Numbered from the stretch's first letter, positions 43,296 to 52,347 are shown. The stretch: DNA of 64,000 nt from CAMLOF01 sp041913045 (GCA_041913045.1 JAYSGB010000013.1:26429-90428), one strand, 5' to 3'. Notes: generated by a model not told the origin, from the sequence alone. Numbers and translations: made by a program.

Positions 43296-44232
43296 GAGTA
43301 AATTCGATTGGTCAGATTTGGATGCCAACCTGCTGCGCCTGCTGGTAACGGTGGTGGAGGCGGGTTCGGTGACGGGTGCGGCGCAGCGGCTGGGGGTGAC
43401 GCAATCGGCGGTGAGCCACCTGCTGGACAAGTTGCGCGAGATCGTGGGCGACCCGCTGTTCGTGAAATCGGGCCGGGGCATTGTGGCCACAGCACGTGCC
43501 GAGGCTTTGGCACCGCAAGCGCGCGAGTTGCTGGCAGCACTGGAGCGTTTTGCCATGTCGGGTGCGTTTGACCCTGCACGCTGGGAAACCACCTTCACCA
43601 TCGCCGCCAACGACTTCCAGCGCGATGTGCTGCTGCCCTCGCTCATGGCCCGCCTGCGCCAGGCAGCGCCCGGCTTGAGCCTGCGGGTCATTCCATCGGA
43701 CGTGCCCAGCCTGGAGATGCTGCGCCACGAGCACTGCCAGTTGGTGATCAGCCCGCGCCCGCCGGATGGCGCGGACATTGTGCAAAAGCGCCTGTTCGAG
43801 GATGAATACCGGGTGTTTTACGACCCCACAGTGCGCCAGGCCCCCAGAGACGCCAGCGAATACCTAGCCGCCGACCACGCCACCGTGGTGTATGAGCCGC
43901 GCCGCTCGCTGGACCTGGACCAGTGGCTGGCCGCAAAGTGCGTGCAACGGCGCTTTAGGGTGATGGTGCCGGGCTTTGCGGGGTTGCCGTCTTTTTTGCA
44001 GGGCAGCGACCTGCTGGCCACCGCGCCCGGCCTGCTGCGCCTGCACCTGCTGCGCGGGCTGGCCAGCGCGCCAGTGCCTGTGCCCTGCCCCGCCATGCCC
44101 ATGTACCTGATCTGGCACATGCGGCACCAGCACGACCCGGCCCACCGCTGGCTGCGCGGTGAGCTGGAGGCGCTGGTGCCGCAGGCCGTCAGCCCTGCGC
44201 GCGGTGCGCCTGCCGGTACTGCTGCGGGCTGA
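43294..44232 (+). CDS. LysR-type regulator divergent from the second ligAB
   Basis: A 312-residue regulator with N-terminal helix-turn-helix (NLLRLLVTVVEAGSVTGAAQ-RLGVTQSAVSHLLDKLREI, about 10-50) and effector domain (about 92-300). The RLGVTQSAVSHLLDKLR form is typical of the NodD/NahR-like group controlling aromatic catabolism. It probably controls ligAB on the other strand. Its last 44 bases overlap the end of the convergent AraC gene. Confidence 0.9.
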   Translation: MSKFDWSDLDANLLRLLVTVVEAGSVTGAAQRLGVTQSAVSHLLDKLREIVGDPLFVKSGRGIVATARAEALAPQARELLAALERFAMSGAFDPARWETTFTIAANDFQRDVLLPSLMARLRQAAPGLSLRVIPSDVPSLEMLRHEHCQLVISPRPPDGADIVQKRLFEDEYRVFYDPTVRQAPRDASEYLAADHATVVYEPRRSLDLDQWLAAKCVQRRFRVMVPGFAGLPSFLQGSDLLATAPGLLRLHLLRGLASAPVPVPCPAMPMYLIWHMRHQHDPAHRWLRGELEALVPQAVSPARGAPAGTAAG

Positions 44233-45112
44233 GGCCGGTACGGCGCTTGAAGAAACGCGAGAAGTAGGCCGGATCCTCGAAGCCCAGCTCTGCCGCCAGG
44301 CTGGCCGCAGGCGCTGCGATGTAGACGAGGCGGCGGCAGGCCTCGCGGGTCAGGCGTTCGTGCACCAGCTCCAGCGCGCTGCGGCCGCTTTCGGCACGCA
44401 CCAGCCGATTGAGGCGCTGGGTGGACAGGCCCAGGCGCGAGGCGTAACGTTCCAGCGGCCAGTGCTCCAGGAAGTGCTGTTCCACCAGCAGCAGGAAACG
44501 CGTGAAAAGCGCCTGGTGGCGGTGAGCCCGTTCCCCCTGCCCGGCCTGGCGCCCCTGGGCGCTGGCCTGTGACAGCCGCCAAACCACGGCGCGCGCCAGC
44601 CACAGCACCACCGGCGAGTCCCCCGAGCCGGGCCACAGGAACTCCTGCGTCAGCTCGCGGAACAGCGCGTCGAGCCGCTGCGTCACACCGTCTTGCGGCG
44701 TAAAGTGCAAGATGCCTGGCGCCGCAAACAACACGCGGAAGGCTTCGCCCACCGATTGGAACTCGCCTTCCACCAGAAAACGGGCGCTCAGCGTCAACAC
44801 CAGACCGTCGGTGTCGGGCGCGAAACGAAAGCCGTGCACCACCCCCGGCGGCACCACGATAGCGGCAGGCCCCGTTACATCGGCATGCCACTCGTCCAAC
44901 GCCACCTGAGCCTGGCCGCGGTAGAGCCAGAGCACCTGGTACAGGCCGTGGTGAACGTGGGGTTGGATCTCCCAGTGGTAGAGGCGGCTGCGGGACTGCA
45001 CCTCTTCGATATGCAGCATTTCCTGCCCCAGCGTGGCGGCTTCGCCATAGAGGGCAAAGCTGGGGATGGCAGTGCCTGGGCGGTGGGTGGGTGCAGAGAC
45101 TGGGATTGGCAT
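44189..45112 (-). CDS. AraC-family regulator, PobR-like
   Basis: A 307-residue regulator: cupin-like N-terminus (EIQPHVHHGLYQVLWLYRGQ-AQVALDE, about 48-75) and a C-terminal AraC double helix-turn-helix (about 205-300; YASRLGLSTQRLNRLVRAES, LGFEDPAYFSRFFKRRTGLSP). The overall layout resembles PobR, the activator of p-hydroxybenzoate hydroxylase. It is divergent from the cytochrome P450 gene, its likely target, which hints at an aromatic-acid inducer. Confidence 0.88.
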   Translation of the reverse strand: MPIPVSAPTHRPGTAIPSFALYGEAATLGQEMLHIEEVQSRSRLYHWEIQPHVHHGLYQVLWLYRGQAQVALDEWHADVTGPAAIVVPPGVVHGFRFAPDTDGLVLTLSARFLVEGEFQSVGEAFRVLFAAPGILHFTPQDGVTQRLDALFRELTQEFLWPGSGDSPVVLWLARAVVWRLSQASAQGRQAGQGERAHRHQALFTRFLLLVEQHFLEHWPLERYASRLGLSTQRLNRLVRAESGRSALELVHERLTREACRRLVYIAAPAASLAAELGFEDPAYFSRFFKRRTGLSPQQYRQAHRAQG

Positions 45113-45223
45113 GCCGAAATAAAATTGATCGAAAAGTACAAGCTTTGACCATGATTATTGCAGTGTCTTTGTGAACTGGCGAGCCTACAGTTCGTCGTCG
45201 CGAACCACTCACGGAGACAACGC

Positions 45224-46405
45224 ATGACGCCTTTCAGCTTCGACCCCTATTCCCCCGCCGTTGACGCGGACCCCTTCCCCTACTACAAGCGCCTGCGCGA
45301 CGAGTTCCCCTGCTTCTGGAGTTCCGAAGCGCAGATGTGGGTGCTGTCGCGTTACGCCGACATCGTGACTGCCGGGCAGGACTGGCAGACCTATTCCAGC
45401 GCGAGCGGCAACCTGATGACGGAATTGCCCGGCCGCGCCGGAGCCACCCTGGGCAGCTCCGACCCACCGCGCCATGACCGCCTGCGCGGCCTGATCCAGC
45501 ACGCCTTCATGAAGCGCAACCTGCTGGCCCTGGAAGAACCCATCCGCGCTGTGGCGCAGCAGGTGTTCGGGCAGTTGCAGGGTGTCAAACAGTTCGACTT
45601 CAAAGACGTGTCCTCGCAGTTCACAGTGAAGGTGCTGATGGCCGCGCTGGGCCTGCCCATGGGCGACGAGGCCATCGTGGACGAGCAGACCGTGCGCGAC
45701 AACGCCGTGCTGATGGTGCAGAGCGATTCGCGCACCCGCACCAAGGGCCCCGAGCACATTGCCGCCTACAACTGGATGCAGGACTACGCGAGCAAGGTGA
45801 TTGCCATGCGCCGCGCCGACCCCCGCAACGACCTGATTAGCCACTTTGCCCAGGCCGAGATCGACGGCGACCGCCTGGACGAGCGCGAAGTGCTGCTGAC
45901 CACGACCACGCTGATCATGGCGGGCGTGGAGTCGCTGGGCGGCTTCATGATGATGTTCGCCTACAACCTGGCGACCTTCGAAGAGGCACGCCGCGCCGTG
46001 GTGAACGACCCGGAGCTGCTGCCCGACGCGATCGAGGAAAGCCTGCGCTACAACACATCGGCCCAGCGCTTCCGCCGCCGCCTGATGAAGGACGTGACGC
46101 TGCACGGCCAGACCATGAAGGAAGGCGATTTTGTGTGCCTGGCCTATGGCTCGGGCAACCGCGACGAGCGCCAGTTCCCCAACCCGGACGTGTACGACAT
46201 CACCCGCAAGCCGCGCGGCCACCTGGGCTTTGGCGGCGGGGTGCACGCCTGCCTGGGAACGGCCATTGCCCGCCTGGCAGTGAAGATCGCCTTCGAGGAA
46301 TTCCACAAAGTGGTACCCGAGTACCGCCGCGTGGCCGACCAACTGCCCTGGATGCCTTCGTCCACCTTCCGCAGCCCGCTGGTGCTGCAACTGGCCGCAG
46401 GTTGA
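45224..46405 (+). CDS. cytochrome P450 (class I bacterial)
   Basis: A 393-residue soluble P450 monooxygenase. ExxR is E272-S-L-R275; the heme loop FGGGVHACLG has the thiolate at C343. The I-helix reads AGVES (233-237), so the usual acid/threonine pair is Glu-Ser. The following genes supply its ferredoxin and reductase. Neighbouring PobR-like and ligAB genes suggest an aromatic acid, for instance O-demethylation or ring hydroxylation of a benzoate derivative, as in CYP199-type enzymes; this is inference. Start ATG 45224 has GGAGA 6 bases upstream. Confidence 0.92.
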   Translation: MTPFSFDPYSPAVDADPFPYYKRLRDEFPCFWSSEAQMWVLSRYADIVTAGQDWQTYSSASGNLMTELPGRAGATLGSSDPPRHDRLRGLIQHAFMKRNLLALEEPIRAVAQQVFGQLQGVKQFDFKDVSSQFTVKVLMAALGLPMGDEAIVDEQTVRDNAVLMVQSDSRTRTKGPEHIAAYNWMQDYASKVIAMRRADPRNDLISHFAQAEIDGDRLDEREVLLTTTTLIMAGVESLGGFMMMFAYNLATFEEARRAVVNDPELLPDAIEESLRYNTSAQRFRRRLMKDVTLHGQTMKEGDFVCLAYGSGNRDERQFPNPDVYDITRKPRGHLGFGGGVHACLGTAIARLAVKIAFEEFHKVVPEYRRVADQLPWMPSSTFRSPLVLQLAAG

Positions 46406-46432
46406 AACGCTACCCGAGACGAGGAAACGCCC

Positions 46433-46756
46433 ATGACGAACATCACCTACGTAGAGGCCTCTGGCCAAGCCACCACCGTGTCCCTGCCCGACGGCTGGAA
46501 CCTCATGCAGGGCGCCATCGCCAACGGCATTGAGGGCATTCTGGGCGAGTGCGGCGGCTCTTGCGCCTGCGCCACCTGCCACTGCTACGTGGACGAAGCC
46601 CGCCTGGGCGACCTGCCCCCGCCTTCGGAAAGCGAGCTGGACATGCTGGCCAACGTGGCGGCAGAGCGCCGCCCCAACAGCCGCCTGGCCTGCCAGATCA
46701 AGGCTTCGCCGCTGCTGGAAGGGCTGATGCTGCAACTGCCCGAAACGCAGGAGTGA
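46433..46756 (+). CDS. [2Fe-2S] ferredoxin (adrenodoxin/putidaredoxin type)
   Basis: A 107-residue electron carrier. Cluster ligands are C40-x5-C46-x2-C49 (GECGGSCACATCHCYV) and C87 (RLACQI), the spacing of putidaredoxin-type ferredoxins; two further cysteines (C44, C51) lie nearby. It passes electrons from the flavoprotein encoded next to the P450 encoded before it. Confidence 0.94.
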   Translation: MTNITYVEASGQATTVSLPDGWNLMQGAIANGIEGILGECGGSCACATCHCYVDEARLGDLPPPSESELDMLANVAAERRPNSRLACQIKASPLLEGLMLQLPETQE

Positions 46757-46763
46757 CGCGGCC

Positions 46764-48029
46764 ATGAACTCCGACGTCAGCGCGGACACCCCCACCCCAG
46801 AGAGCGTGTTGATCGTGGGCGCAGGCCAGGCTGGCGTGCAGACCGCCGAGGCCCTGCGCAGCGGCGGCTACGCCGGCCCCATCACCCTGCTGGGTGATGA
46901 ACCGCACGGCCCCTACCACCGCCCGCCTTTGTCCAAAGCCTGGCTGGCGGGCGAGATGGACGCCGCACAGCTGGTGATGCGTGCGCCCGAGATGCTGGCC
47001 CGCAAGGGCATAGAACTGCGCACCGGCGTACGGGTTGCAGCCATTGACCGTGCTGCGCGCCAACTGCAACTTGCCGATGGCAGTACCCTGCCCTACGGCG
47101 CGCTGGTGCTGGCCACCGGCGCCACCCCGCGCGCGCTGCCTCTGCCTGGGGGTGATGCGCCCGGCGTGCTGGCCCTGCGCGGCAAGGACGATGCCTCGGC
47201 CATTGCAGAGTGCATGGCCGCGTGCCTGGAAGCGCAACAGCCGGTGGTGGTGATCGGCGGCGGCTTCATTGGCTTGGAGGTGGCCGCCACCGCCCGCAAG
47301 AAGGGGCTGGCCGTGACCGTGCTGGAAGCCGCACCGCGCCTGCTGGGCCGCGTGCTGGCGCCCATGCTGTCGGACTGGTACGCCGAACTGCACCGCAGCC
47401 ATGGCGTGCAACTGGTGCTGGACGCACGCATTGCCGCCATTGAAACGGCGGCCAGCGGCGAGGTTGCGGGTGTGCGCCTGGCCGATGGCACATTGGTGCC
47501 TGCCGGCCTGGTGGTGGTGGGCATAGGCGTGCAGGCCAACGACGAACTGGCACAAGCTGCCGGGCTGACGTGCGAACGCGGCATTGTGGTGGACGCCTGC
47601 GGCCGCACCAGCGACACGCGCATCTTTGCCGCTGGCGACTGCACAGCCCGCCGTCTGGTTGACGGCACGCTGCTGCGGCTGGAGTCGGTACAGAACGCCA
47701 CCGAGCAGGGCAAAAGCGTGGCCGCCGCCGTACTGGGGCAGGAACGCCCCTTCACCGCCACCCCGTGGTTCTGGAGCGACCAGTACGACAAGAAGCTGCA
47801 GATGGCAGGCCTTTCCGGCGGCGCGGACCGGTGGGCGGTGCGCGGCGACCTGGCCAGCGGCAGCTTCAGCATCTACCACTACCAGGGCGACAAACTGCTG
47901 GCCGTGGACAGCGTGAACGCCGCCAAGGACCACCTGCAGGCGCGCAAGCTCCTGGACGCCGGGGCATCCCCCACGGCGGAGCAGGCTGCCGACAGCGCGT
48001 TTGACCTGGGGAGCATGCTCACCCGATGA
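46764..48029 (+). CDS. FAD-dependent ferredoxin reductase
   Basis: A 421-residue NAD(P)H-ferredoxin reductase of the putidaredoxin reductase type. FAD motif VLIVGAGQAGVQTAEALRSG near 13-32, NAD motif VVVIGGGFIGLEVAATA near 156-172, second FAD motif DTRIFAAGDCTA near 283-294, then the oxidoreductase C-terminal domain (about 330-400). Seven bases after the ferredoxin gene; its 3' end overlaps the convergent BTAD regulator gene by 11 bases. Confidence 0.93.
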   Translation: MNSDVSADTPTPESVLIVGAGQAGVQTAEALRSGGYAGPITLLGDEPHGPYHRPPLSKAWLAGEMDAAQLVMRAPEMLARKGIELRTGVRVAAIDRAARQLQLADGSTLPYGALVLATGATPRALPLPGGDAPGVLALRGKDDASAIAECMAACLEAQQPVVVIGGGFIGLEVAATARKKGLAVTVLEAAPRLLGRVLAPMLSDWYAELHRSHGVQLVLDARIAAIETAASGEVAGVRLADGTLVPAGLVVVGIGVQANDELAQAAGLTCERGIVVDACGRTSDTRIFAAGDCTARRLVDGTLLRLESVQNATEQGKSVAAAVLGQERPFTATPWFWSDQYDKKLQMAGLSGGADRWAVRGDLASGSFSIYHYQGDKLLAVDSVNAAKDHLQARKLLDAGASPTAEQAADSAFDLGSMLTR

Positions 48030-51000
48030 GCCGCTCACAGCGGGCCGCATCCAACGGTTGGCCCGCCTGCCGAAAGCCTTGCGCCGCCGCCTTGAAGCGG
48101 CGCAGGGCCTCATGGCTGCCCGCCTCCCGCGCGGCTTCGATGTGGCCCAGCACCTCTTCGTGGGCGGCATGCCAGGCGGGCAGCCGCATCACCACATCGG
48201 CCAGATAGGCACATTGCGCCTCGTGCTTCTGCGCCAGTTCCACTTCTCCCGCCCGGGCGGCTGCTATGGCAGCCGGCACGGCGAAGGTGATGCGACAGCC
48301 GGGGCACGTTTCCAGAGGGCCACGCACGGACTCGCTGGCGTCCTCCAGCACGTGCAAGGCTGCGGCGGGGTCGTCGGCATGTAGGTTGATCCTCGTACCG
48401 TAGATGCGGTCCAGCAGGTGGAAGCCGATGTCGGTCTGGCGGGCAATGTCGAGCGCATCGTCGATGAGGGCACGCGCTTCTTCACGCCTGCCCTCGTGCA
48501 GCGCCAGTTCCGCCAGGCGCTGTAAAGACAATGCCTCGCCCACGGGCCCGCTGATGGCTCGGTGCAAACGCGCCCCTTCACGCAAGTGCTCTTTTGCGGA
48601 GGCCAGGTCCCCGGAGAGCAGTTCAGCCTCGCCACGCAAGGTGGTGCCAAAAGCCTGCCCGCGCGCGGCGCCAAGCCGCTGCGCTTCGGTGGCAATGGCG
48701 TCAGCAAAGGCAATCACCTCCGCATACGGCCGCGCGCCATACAGAAAACGCTGAGTGATGCAAAGGTGCCCGTCGAACACCCGCAAGGCCAGGTGAGGCA
48801 CATGGCTGGTCTCGTGCAGGTCGGCCCAGACGCTGCGGTGGAGTTCGCCCCGCGCATGCGCGGCGGCGGCCTGCGCCCACGATGCGATCACCAGCGACGT
48901 GGTGTCCCCGGTTTCCACCGCCAGCCTGCGCGCCACGGCTGATTTGGCGGTGCCCACGGCGGGGTCGGCCACGCCCAGGGCGGCCGCACCGCTCCACGCC
49001 AAAGCTTCGCACAAACGCCCTTCCACAGATACGGGCTTCACCCCCTCCAGCGCCAGCAACGCGCCCTTGGGGTCGCCCAGCTTGACCTGAGCCAACGCGG
49101 CCTTGGCCCGCAGGTCGTGACTGTCGGGCGCGTTGGCCACGGACGCTGCCAGCCGATAGGCAAACAAGGCCGCAGGGTCGCCTTGGGCGTCCAACGCCTC
49201 GGCACGCAGGCGCAGGGCTTCGGGGTGTTGCGGCTCACGTTCCAATAGCGGCGCGAGCAGATGCAGGGCGTCCGCGAAAGCGGCCAGGCGCATGGCTTCG
49301 CGTGCGCCCGCCAGCAGCCAGGGCACGGCCTCGCGGGGTTGGCCGCCTGCCAGCCAATGCCGGGCAATGGTGCCCGGCGCGGCGCCCAGATCGCTCAACA
49401 GCGCCGCAAGCGCCCGGTGCATCTTCAGGCGCTGATGCGGAGGTATCTGCCCGATGAGGGCCTGGCGGACCAGTTCGTGCCGGAAACGGTAACGCCCCTC
49501 TGCCACGACCAGCACGCCCGCCGCCAGCGCAGTATCAATGGCGGCGAATGCAGGTGCTTGCGCCAGAGCGGCCATAGGCTCCAGAGTGGCGGGCTCCACG
49601 CTGTCCCCGCAAAGCGCCAGCCAGCCAAGATACGCCTGCGCCGCCCCGTCAACGTCGCACAGGCGCCGGGCAATGGCTTCTGCCGTGCTGGCAGGCATGG
49701 GCCCGCCAGCGCTGGCCGCCGCACAGCGCGCCAGTTCGATGGCTGCGAATGGGTTGCCCTGCGCCGCCGCCACGATGTGCCCGAGCACCTCGTCTGCCAC
49801 CGGTGAAGGCACCGAGCGCTCCACCAGGCGGTGTGACTCGTCGGCGCCCAGAGGTTGAACGTCCAGCAGTTGCAGTGCGCCGGCGCGTTGGAGCCGACTG
49901 ATGCCACGCGCCAGCGCCGAGCCCTCAGGCGGCGGACGCAAGGTCATCAACAGGCAGACCGGCGGCCCTGCCACGGCGAGCTGCATCAGCACGTCCACGT
50001 CGGCGTCTTCGGCCAGGTGAACGTCGTCTGCCAGCAGCAGCAAGGGCGCGCTGTCGGCTGCTGCCAGCAGCAAGCGCCGGATGGCACCCACTACCTGGTG
50101 ACGCCCCAGCGGCCCCGGCAAGGTTTGGGCAGGCCCGGCCAGGGGGGTGAGTTGGGCCAGCACAGCGCGCGCGGCGGCGCCAACACGGTCCAGCCGCTGG
50201 CGGTCATCCAGTATCAGGCGCTGCGCGAGTGCCGACACCAGCCCGTAGGTCTGCCCGGCTGGCGACGCATCCACGCGCACGACCGACCAGCCGTGGCTGC
50301 GCGCCTGTTGCGCAACTTCGCGGCACAGCGCGCTCTTGCCAATGCCTGCCGGGCCACACAGCGCAATGCCACCAGGCCGCTCCAGGGCTGGCAACTGCAG
50401 CCACCTGGCAATCTGCGCCAGTTCCAGGGCGCGGCCCACGAAGACCGGACCTGAAGCCGGCAACCCGGCGACGCAGCGGTCGTAAAGCGACTGCGTCTGG
50501 ACATCGGGCGCAATGCCCAGTTCTTGCTGAAGGGCTTCGCGCAGGCGTGCGTACCAGTGCAGGGCCGCCGCACGGTTGTCTGCTTCCAGCGCCTGGCGCA
50601 TCAGCACGCGGTGCGCTTCTTCGTCGGTGGGGTCGAACCGCGCCAGCCGTTCCCACTGGGCACCCGCGCGTAGCAGGTCCCTGCAACGCGCCCGCAGGCG
50701 CTCCCTGGCGGGCTCGGTCCACGCCTCGTAGCGCGACCCGGGCAGCAGGTCGCCAGCGTAGAGGTCGGCAGCGTCGGCGCAGGCAGCGGCGTCACGCAAC
50801 TGCAAGGCCGTCTGTGCTGCTTGCTCAAAGGCGTCGGCGTCCACCTGTACGTCGCCGCATGGCCACAGCACCAACTCGTTGCCTTGCTGCGCAACGGCAT
50901 CGTGGCGGCCCAGGGTCTGGCGCACGTTGTACAAGGCCTTTCGCAAGTTGGCCGCACCGGCTTCGGGGTCCAACTGCGGCCAAAGGGCGTCGATCACCAG

Positions 51001-51186
51001 ATCGCGCGACGCCCGGCGCTGAGGTTGCAGGCACAGCAACTGCACCAGATGCGTGGCGCGTATGGCTGCCCAGCGCTCACTTGGCAGGTCGATGCCATCG
51101 ACCGCCACAGCGAAACCGCCAAGCAGGCGCACGTCGAGCCGGGGCAGTGGTTCGGCGGCTTCCCGGGAGAGCGCTGCGGCGTCCAT
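48019..51186 (-). CDS. BTAD/AAA/TPR transcriptional regulator
   Basis: A roughly 1055-residue STAND-type regulator. Order: winged-helix DNA-binding domain (LDVRLLGGFAVAVDGIDLPS, about 15-90), bacterial transcriptional activator domain (about 95-235), AAA/NACHT-like ATPase with Walker A CGPAGIGKSALC (about 275) and Walker B LLLLADDVH (about 385), and a C-terminal half of TPR-like helical repeats with a CPGC pair near 975. Effector and targets unknown. It is divergent from the 68-residue gene and the globin gene, its probable targets. ATG 51186 preferred; TTG 51222 possible. Confidence 0.88.
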   Translation of the reverse strand: MDAAALSREAAEPLPRLDVRLLGGFAVAVDGIDLPSERWAAIRATHLVQLLCLQPQRRASRDLVIDALWPQLDPEAGAANLRKALYNVRQTLGRHDAVAQQGNELVLWPCGDVQVDADAFEQAAQTALQLRDAAACADAADLYAGDLLPGSRYEAWTEPARERLRARCRDLLRAGAQWERLARFDPTDEEAHRVLMRQALEADNRAAALHWYARLREALQQELGIAPDVQTQSLYDRCVAGLPASGPVFVGRALELAQIARWLQLPALERPGGIALCGPAGIGKSALCREVAQQARSHGWSVVRVDASPAGQTYGLVSALAQRLILDDRQRLDRVGAAARAVLAQLTPLAGPAQTLPGPLGRHQVVGAIRRLLLAAADSAPLLLLADDVHLAEDADVDVLMQLAVAGPPVCLLMTLRPPPEGSALARGISRLQRAGALQLLDVQPLGADESHRLVERSVPSPVADEVLGHIVAAAQGNPFAAIELARCAAASAGGPMPASTAEAIARRLCDVDGAAQAYLGWLALCGDSVEPATLEPMAALAQAPAFAAIDTALAAGVLVVAEGRYRFRHELVRQALIGQIPPHQRLKMHRALAALLSDLGAAPGTIARHWLAGGQPREAVPWLLAGAREAMRLAAFADALHLLAPLLEREPQHPEALRLRAEALDAQGDPAALFAYRLAASVANAPDSHDLRAKAALAQVKLGDPKGALLALEGVKPVSVEGRLCEALAWSGAAALGVADPAVGTAKSAVARRLAVETGDTTSLVIASWAQAAAAHARGELHRSVWADLHETSHVPHLALRVFDGHLCITQRFLYGARPYAEVIAFADAIATEAQRLGAARGQAFGTTLRGEAELLSGDLASAKEHLREGARLHRAISGPVGEALSLQRLAELALHEGRREEARALIDDALDIARQTDIGFHLLDRIYGTRINLHADDPAAALHVLEDASESVRGPLETCPGCRITFAVPAAIAAARAGEVELAQKHEAQCAYLADVVMRLPAWHAAHEEVLGHIEAAREAGSHEALRRFKAAAQGFRQAGQPLDAARCERLIG

Positions 51187-51320
51187 GCGGCGCAGTATGT
51201 GCTTCGCCAGCCCCGTCAGCAAGTACCGTCCATCCCAGGAACGCTCCAGGAACGCGCGGCTGCGATGCTGGCGTCAACAGGCCTGCAAATGCCGGTCTGT
51301 CCTCAAGAAAGGAACACGCC

Positions 51321-51527
51321 ATGAGCACCCAGTTGCTGATTCTTTCACTGCCCCACGACGGTCAGGCGGTACTCAGCCTGTCGTCGCCACCCAAGCTGAC
51401 CGACCTTCCGGAGCTTGAACGCGCGCTGGCCCAGGGCCTGGAACAGCTGCGCCAGGAACTGTGCGAGTCCACCCCTGCGGCGGGTGAACTGGAGTATGCG
51501 TCGTGGACGCCGCTGCACAGACATTGA
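51321..51527 (+). CDS. 68-residue protein of unknown function
   Basis: Small soluble, Leu/Glu-rich protein (MSTQLLILSLPHDGQAVLSL onward) with one cysteine and a C-terminal LHRH. AAAGGA lies 7 bases before the start and the globin gene follows 36 bases on, so it is probably translated and co-transcribed. I do not recognise a family. Confidence 0.65.
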   Translation: MSTQLLILSLPHDGQAVLSLSSPPKLTDLPELERALAQGLEQLRQELCESTPAAGELEYASWTPLHRH

Positions 51528-51563
51528 AGCCGTGTTGTCACACTTTCCAAGGAGTCACGAACC

Positions 51564-51929
51564 ATGAGCACCCCCACCCTGTACGACCGCCTGGGCGGCC
51601 AAGAAGGCATCACGCGCATCACGCGCGAGGTCATCAAGAACCACCTGGCCAACCCGCTGGTGAAAAACCGCTACACACACATTCCGGACATGGATCGCGT
51701 GGAAAAACATGTGGTGGAGTTCTTTTGCGCCGGAGCCGGCGGCCCGCAGACCTACACCGGCAAGAACATGCTGGACACACACCGGGGCATGAACATCAGC
51801 GAGCAGGAATTCGTTACCGTGGTTGACGACGTGATGGAGGCACTGGCTACCTGCAACGTCGATGCATCCACCAGTAACGAGGTGCTGGCCGTTCTCTGGT
51901 CGCTCAAGGGCGAGGTCATCCGCGTGTGA
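51564..51929 (+). CDS. group 1 truncated hemoglobin
   Basis: A 121-residue trHbN-type globin binding heme and O2/NO. TLYDRLGGQEGITRITREVI is the classic start, YTHIPDMDRVEKHVVEFFCA the CD-E region, and the proximal histidine lies in MLDTHRGMNISEQEF near 72. AGGAG stands 10 bases before the ATG. Divergently controlled with the large BTAD regulator; possible roles are NO detoxification or O2 supply to oxygenases. Confidence 0.92.
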   Translation: MSTPTLYDRLGGQEGITRITREVIKNHLANPLVKNRYTHIPDMDRVEKHVVEFFCAGAGGPQTYTGKNMLDTHRGMNISEQEFVTVVDDVMEALATCNVDASTSNEVLAVLWSLKGEVIRV

Positions 51930-52035
51930 CTGCGCTGCGGGCGGGAGGTCGCCCTGCCCCCTTCAGTACAATCCCCGGCCCGGACGATCTGCGTGCACAG
52001 CGCCGATCGTCCCGTTCAACAACAACCGGAAAATC

Positions 52036-52335
52036 ATGCGTTATTCAGTGTCCCACCACAAGCTCAACCTCATCCTGCAAGCCCAGGGCTTGAGCACCGG
52101 CGATGCAGGCGGCATCGACAAGCTTTTTGGTGGCAACGACGGCTACTACTGGTTCGGCACGCTGCGCGACCTGTGCCCGCCCGGCAAGACGATCACCTGG
52201 GAGAACCAGTACGACATGGTCAACGCCATTCAGGCACACGAAAACGCCACTGCAGAAGAAGATGAGATGAAGCCGCAGGTGCCGAGCCCGGCCAACATTG
52301 CAGCAATATCCAAGCTGCTCGGCGACCCGATCTGA
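52036..52335 (+). CDS. 99-residue conserved-looking hypothetical protein
   Basis: Small soluble protein (MRYSVSHHKLNLILQAQGLS..) with a GGIDKLFGGNDGYYWFGTLRD segment and an acidic stretch. No family recognised. The leader contains a possible -10 (TACAAT 51967-51972) and an 8-base inverted repeat GGACGATC / GATCGTCC at 51982-52012. Confidence 0.65.
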   Translation: MRYSVSHHKLNLILQAQGLSTGDAGGIDKLFGGNDGYYWFGTLRDLCPPGKTITWENQYDMVNAIQAHENATAEEDEMKPQVPSPANIAAISKLLGDPI

Positions 52336-52347
52336 CGCTGAGCACCG

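Noticed and set aside
50229..51527. 432-codon frame ending with the 68-residue protein
   Set aside because: The first 364 codons are the antisense of the BTAD regulator; only the part after the ribosome site at 51308 is gene-like.
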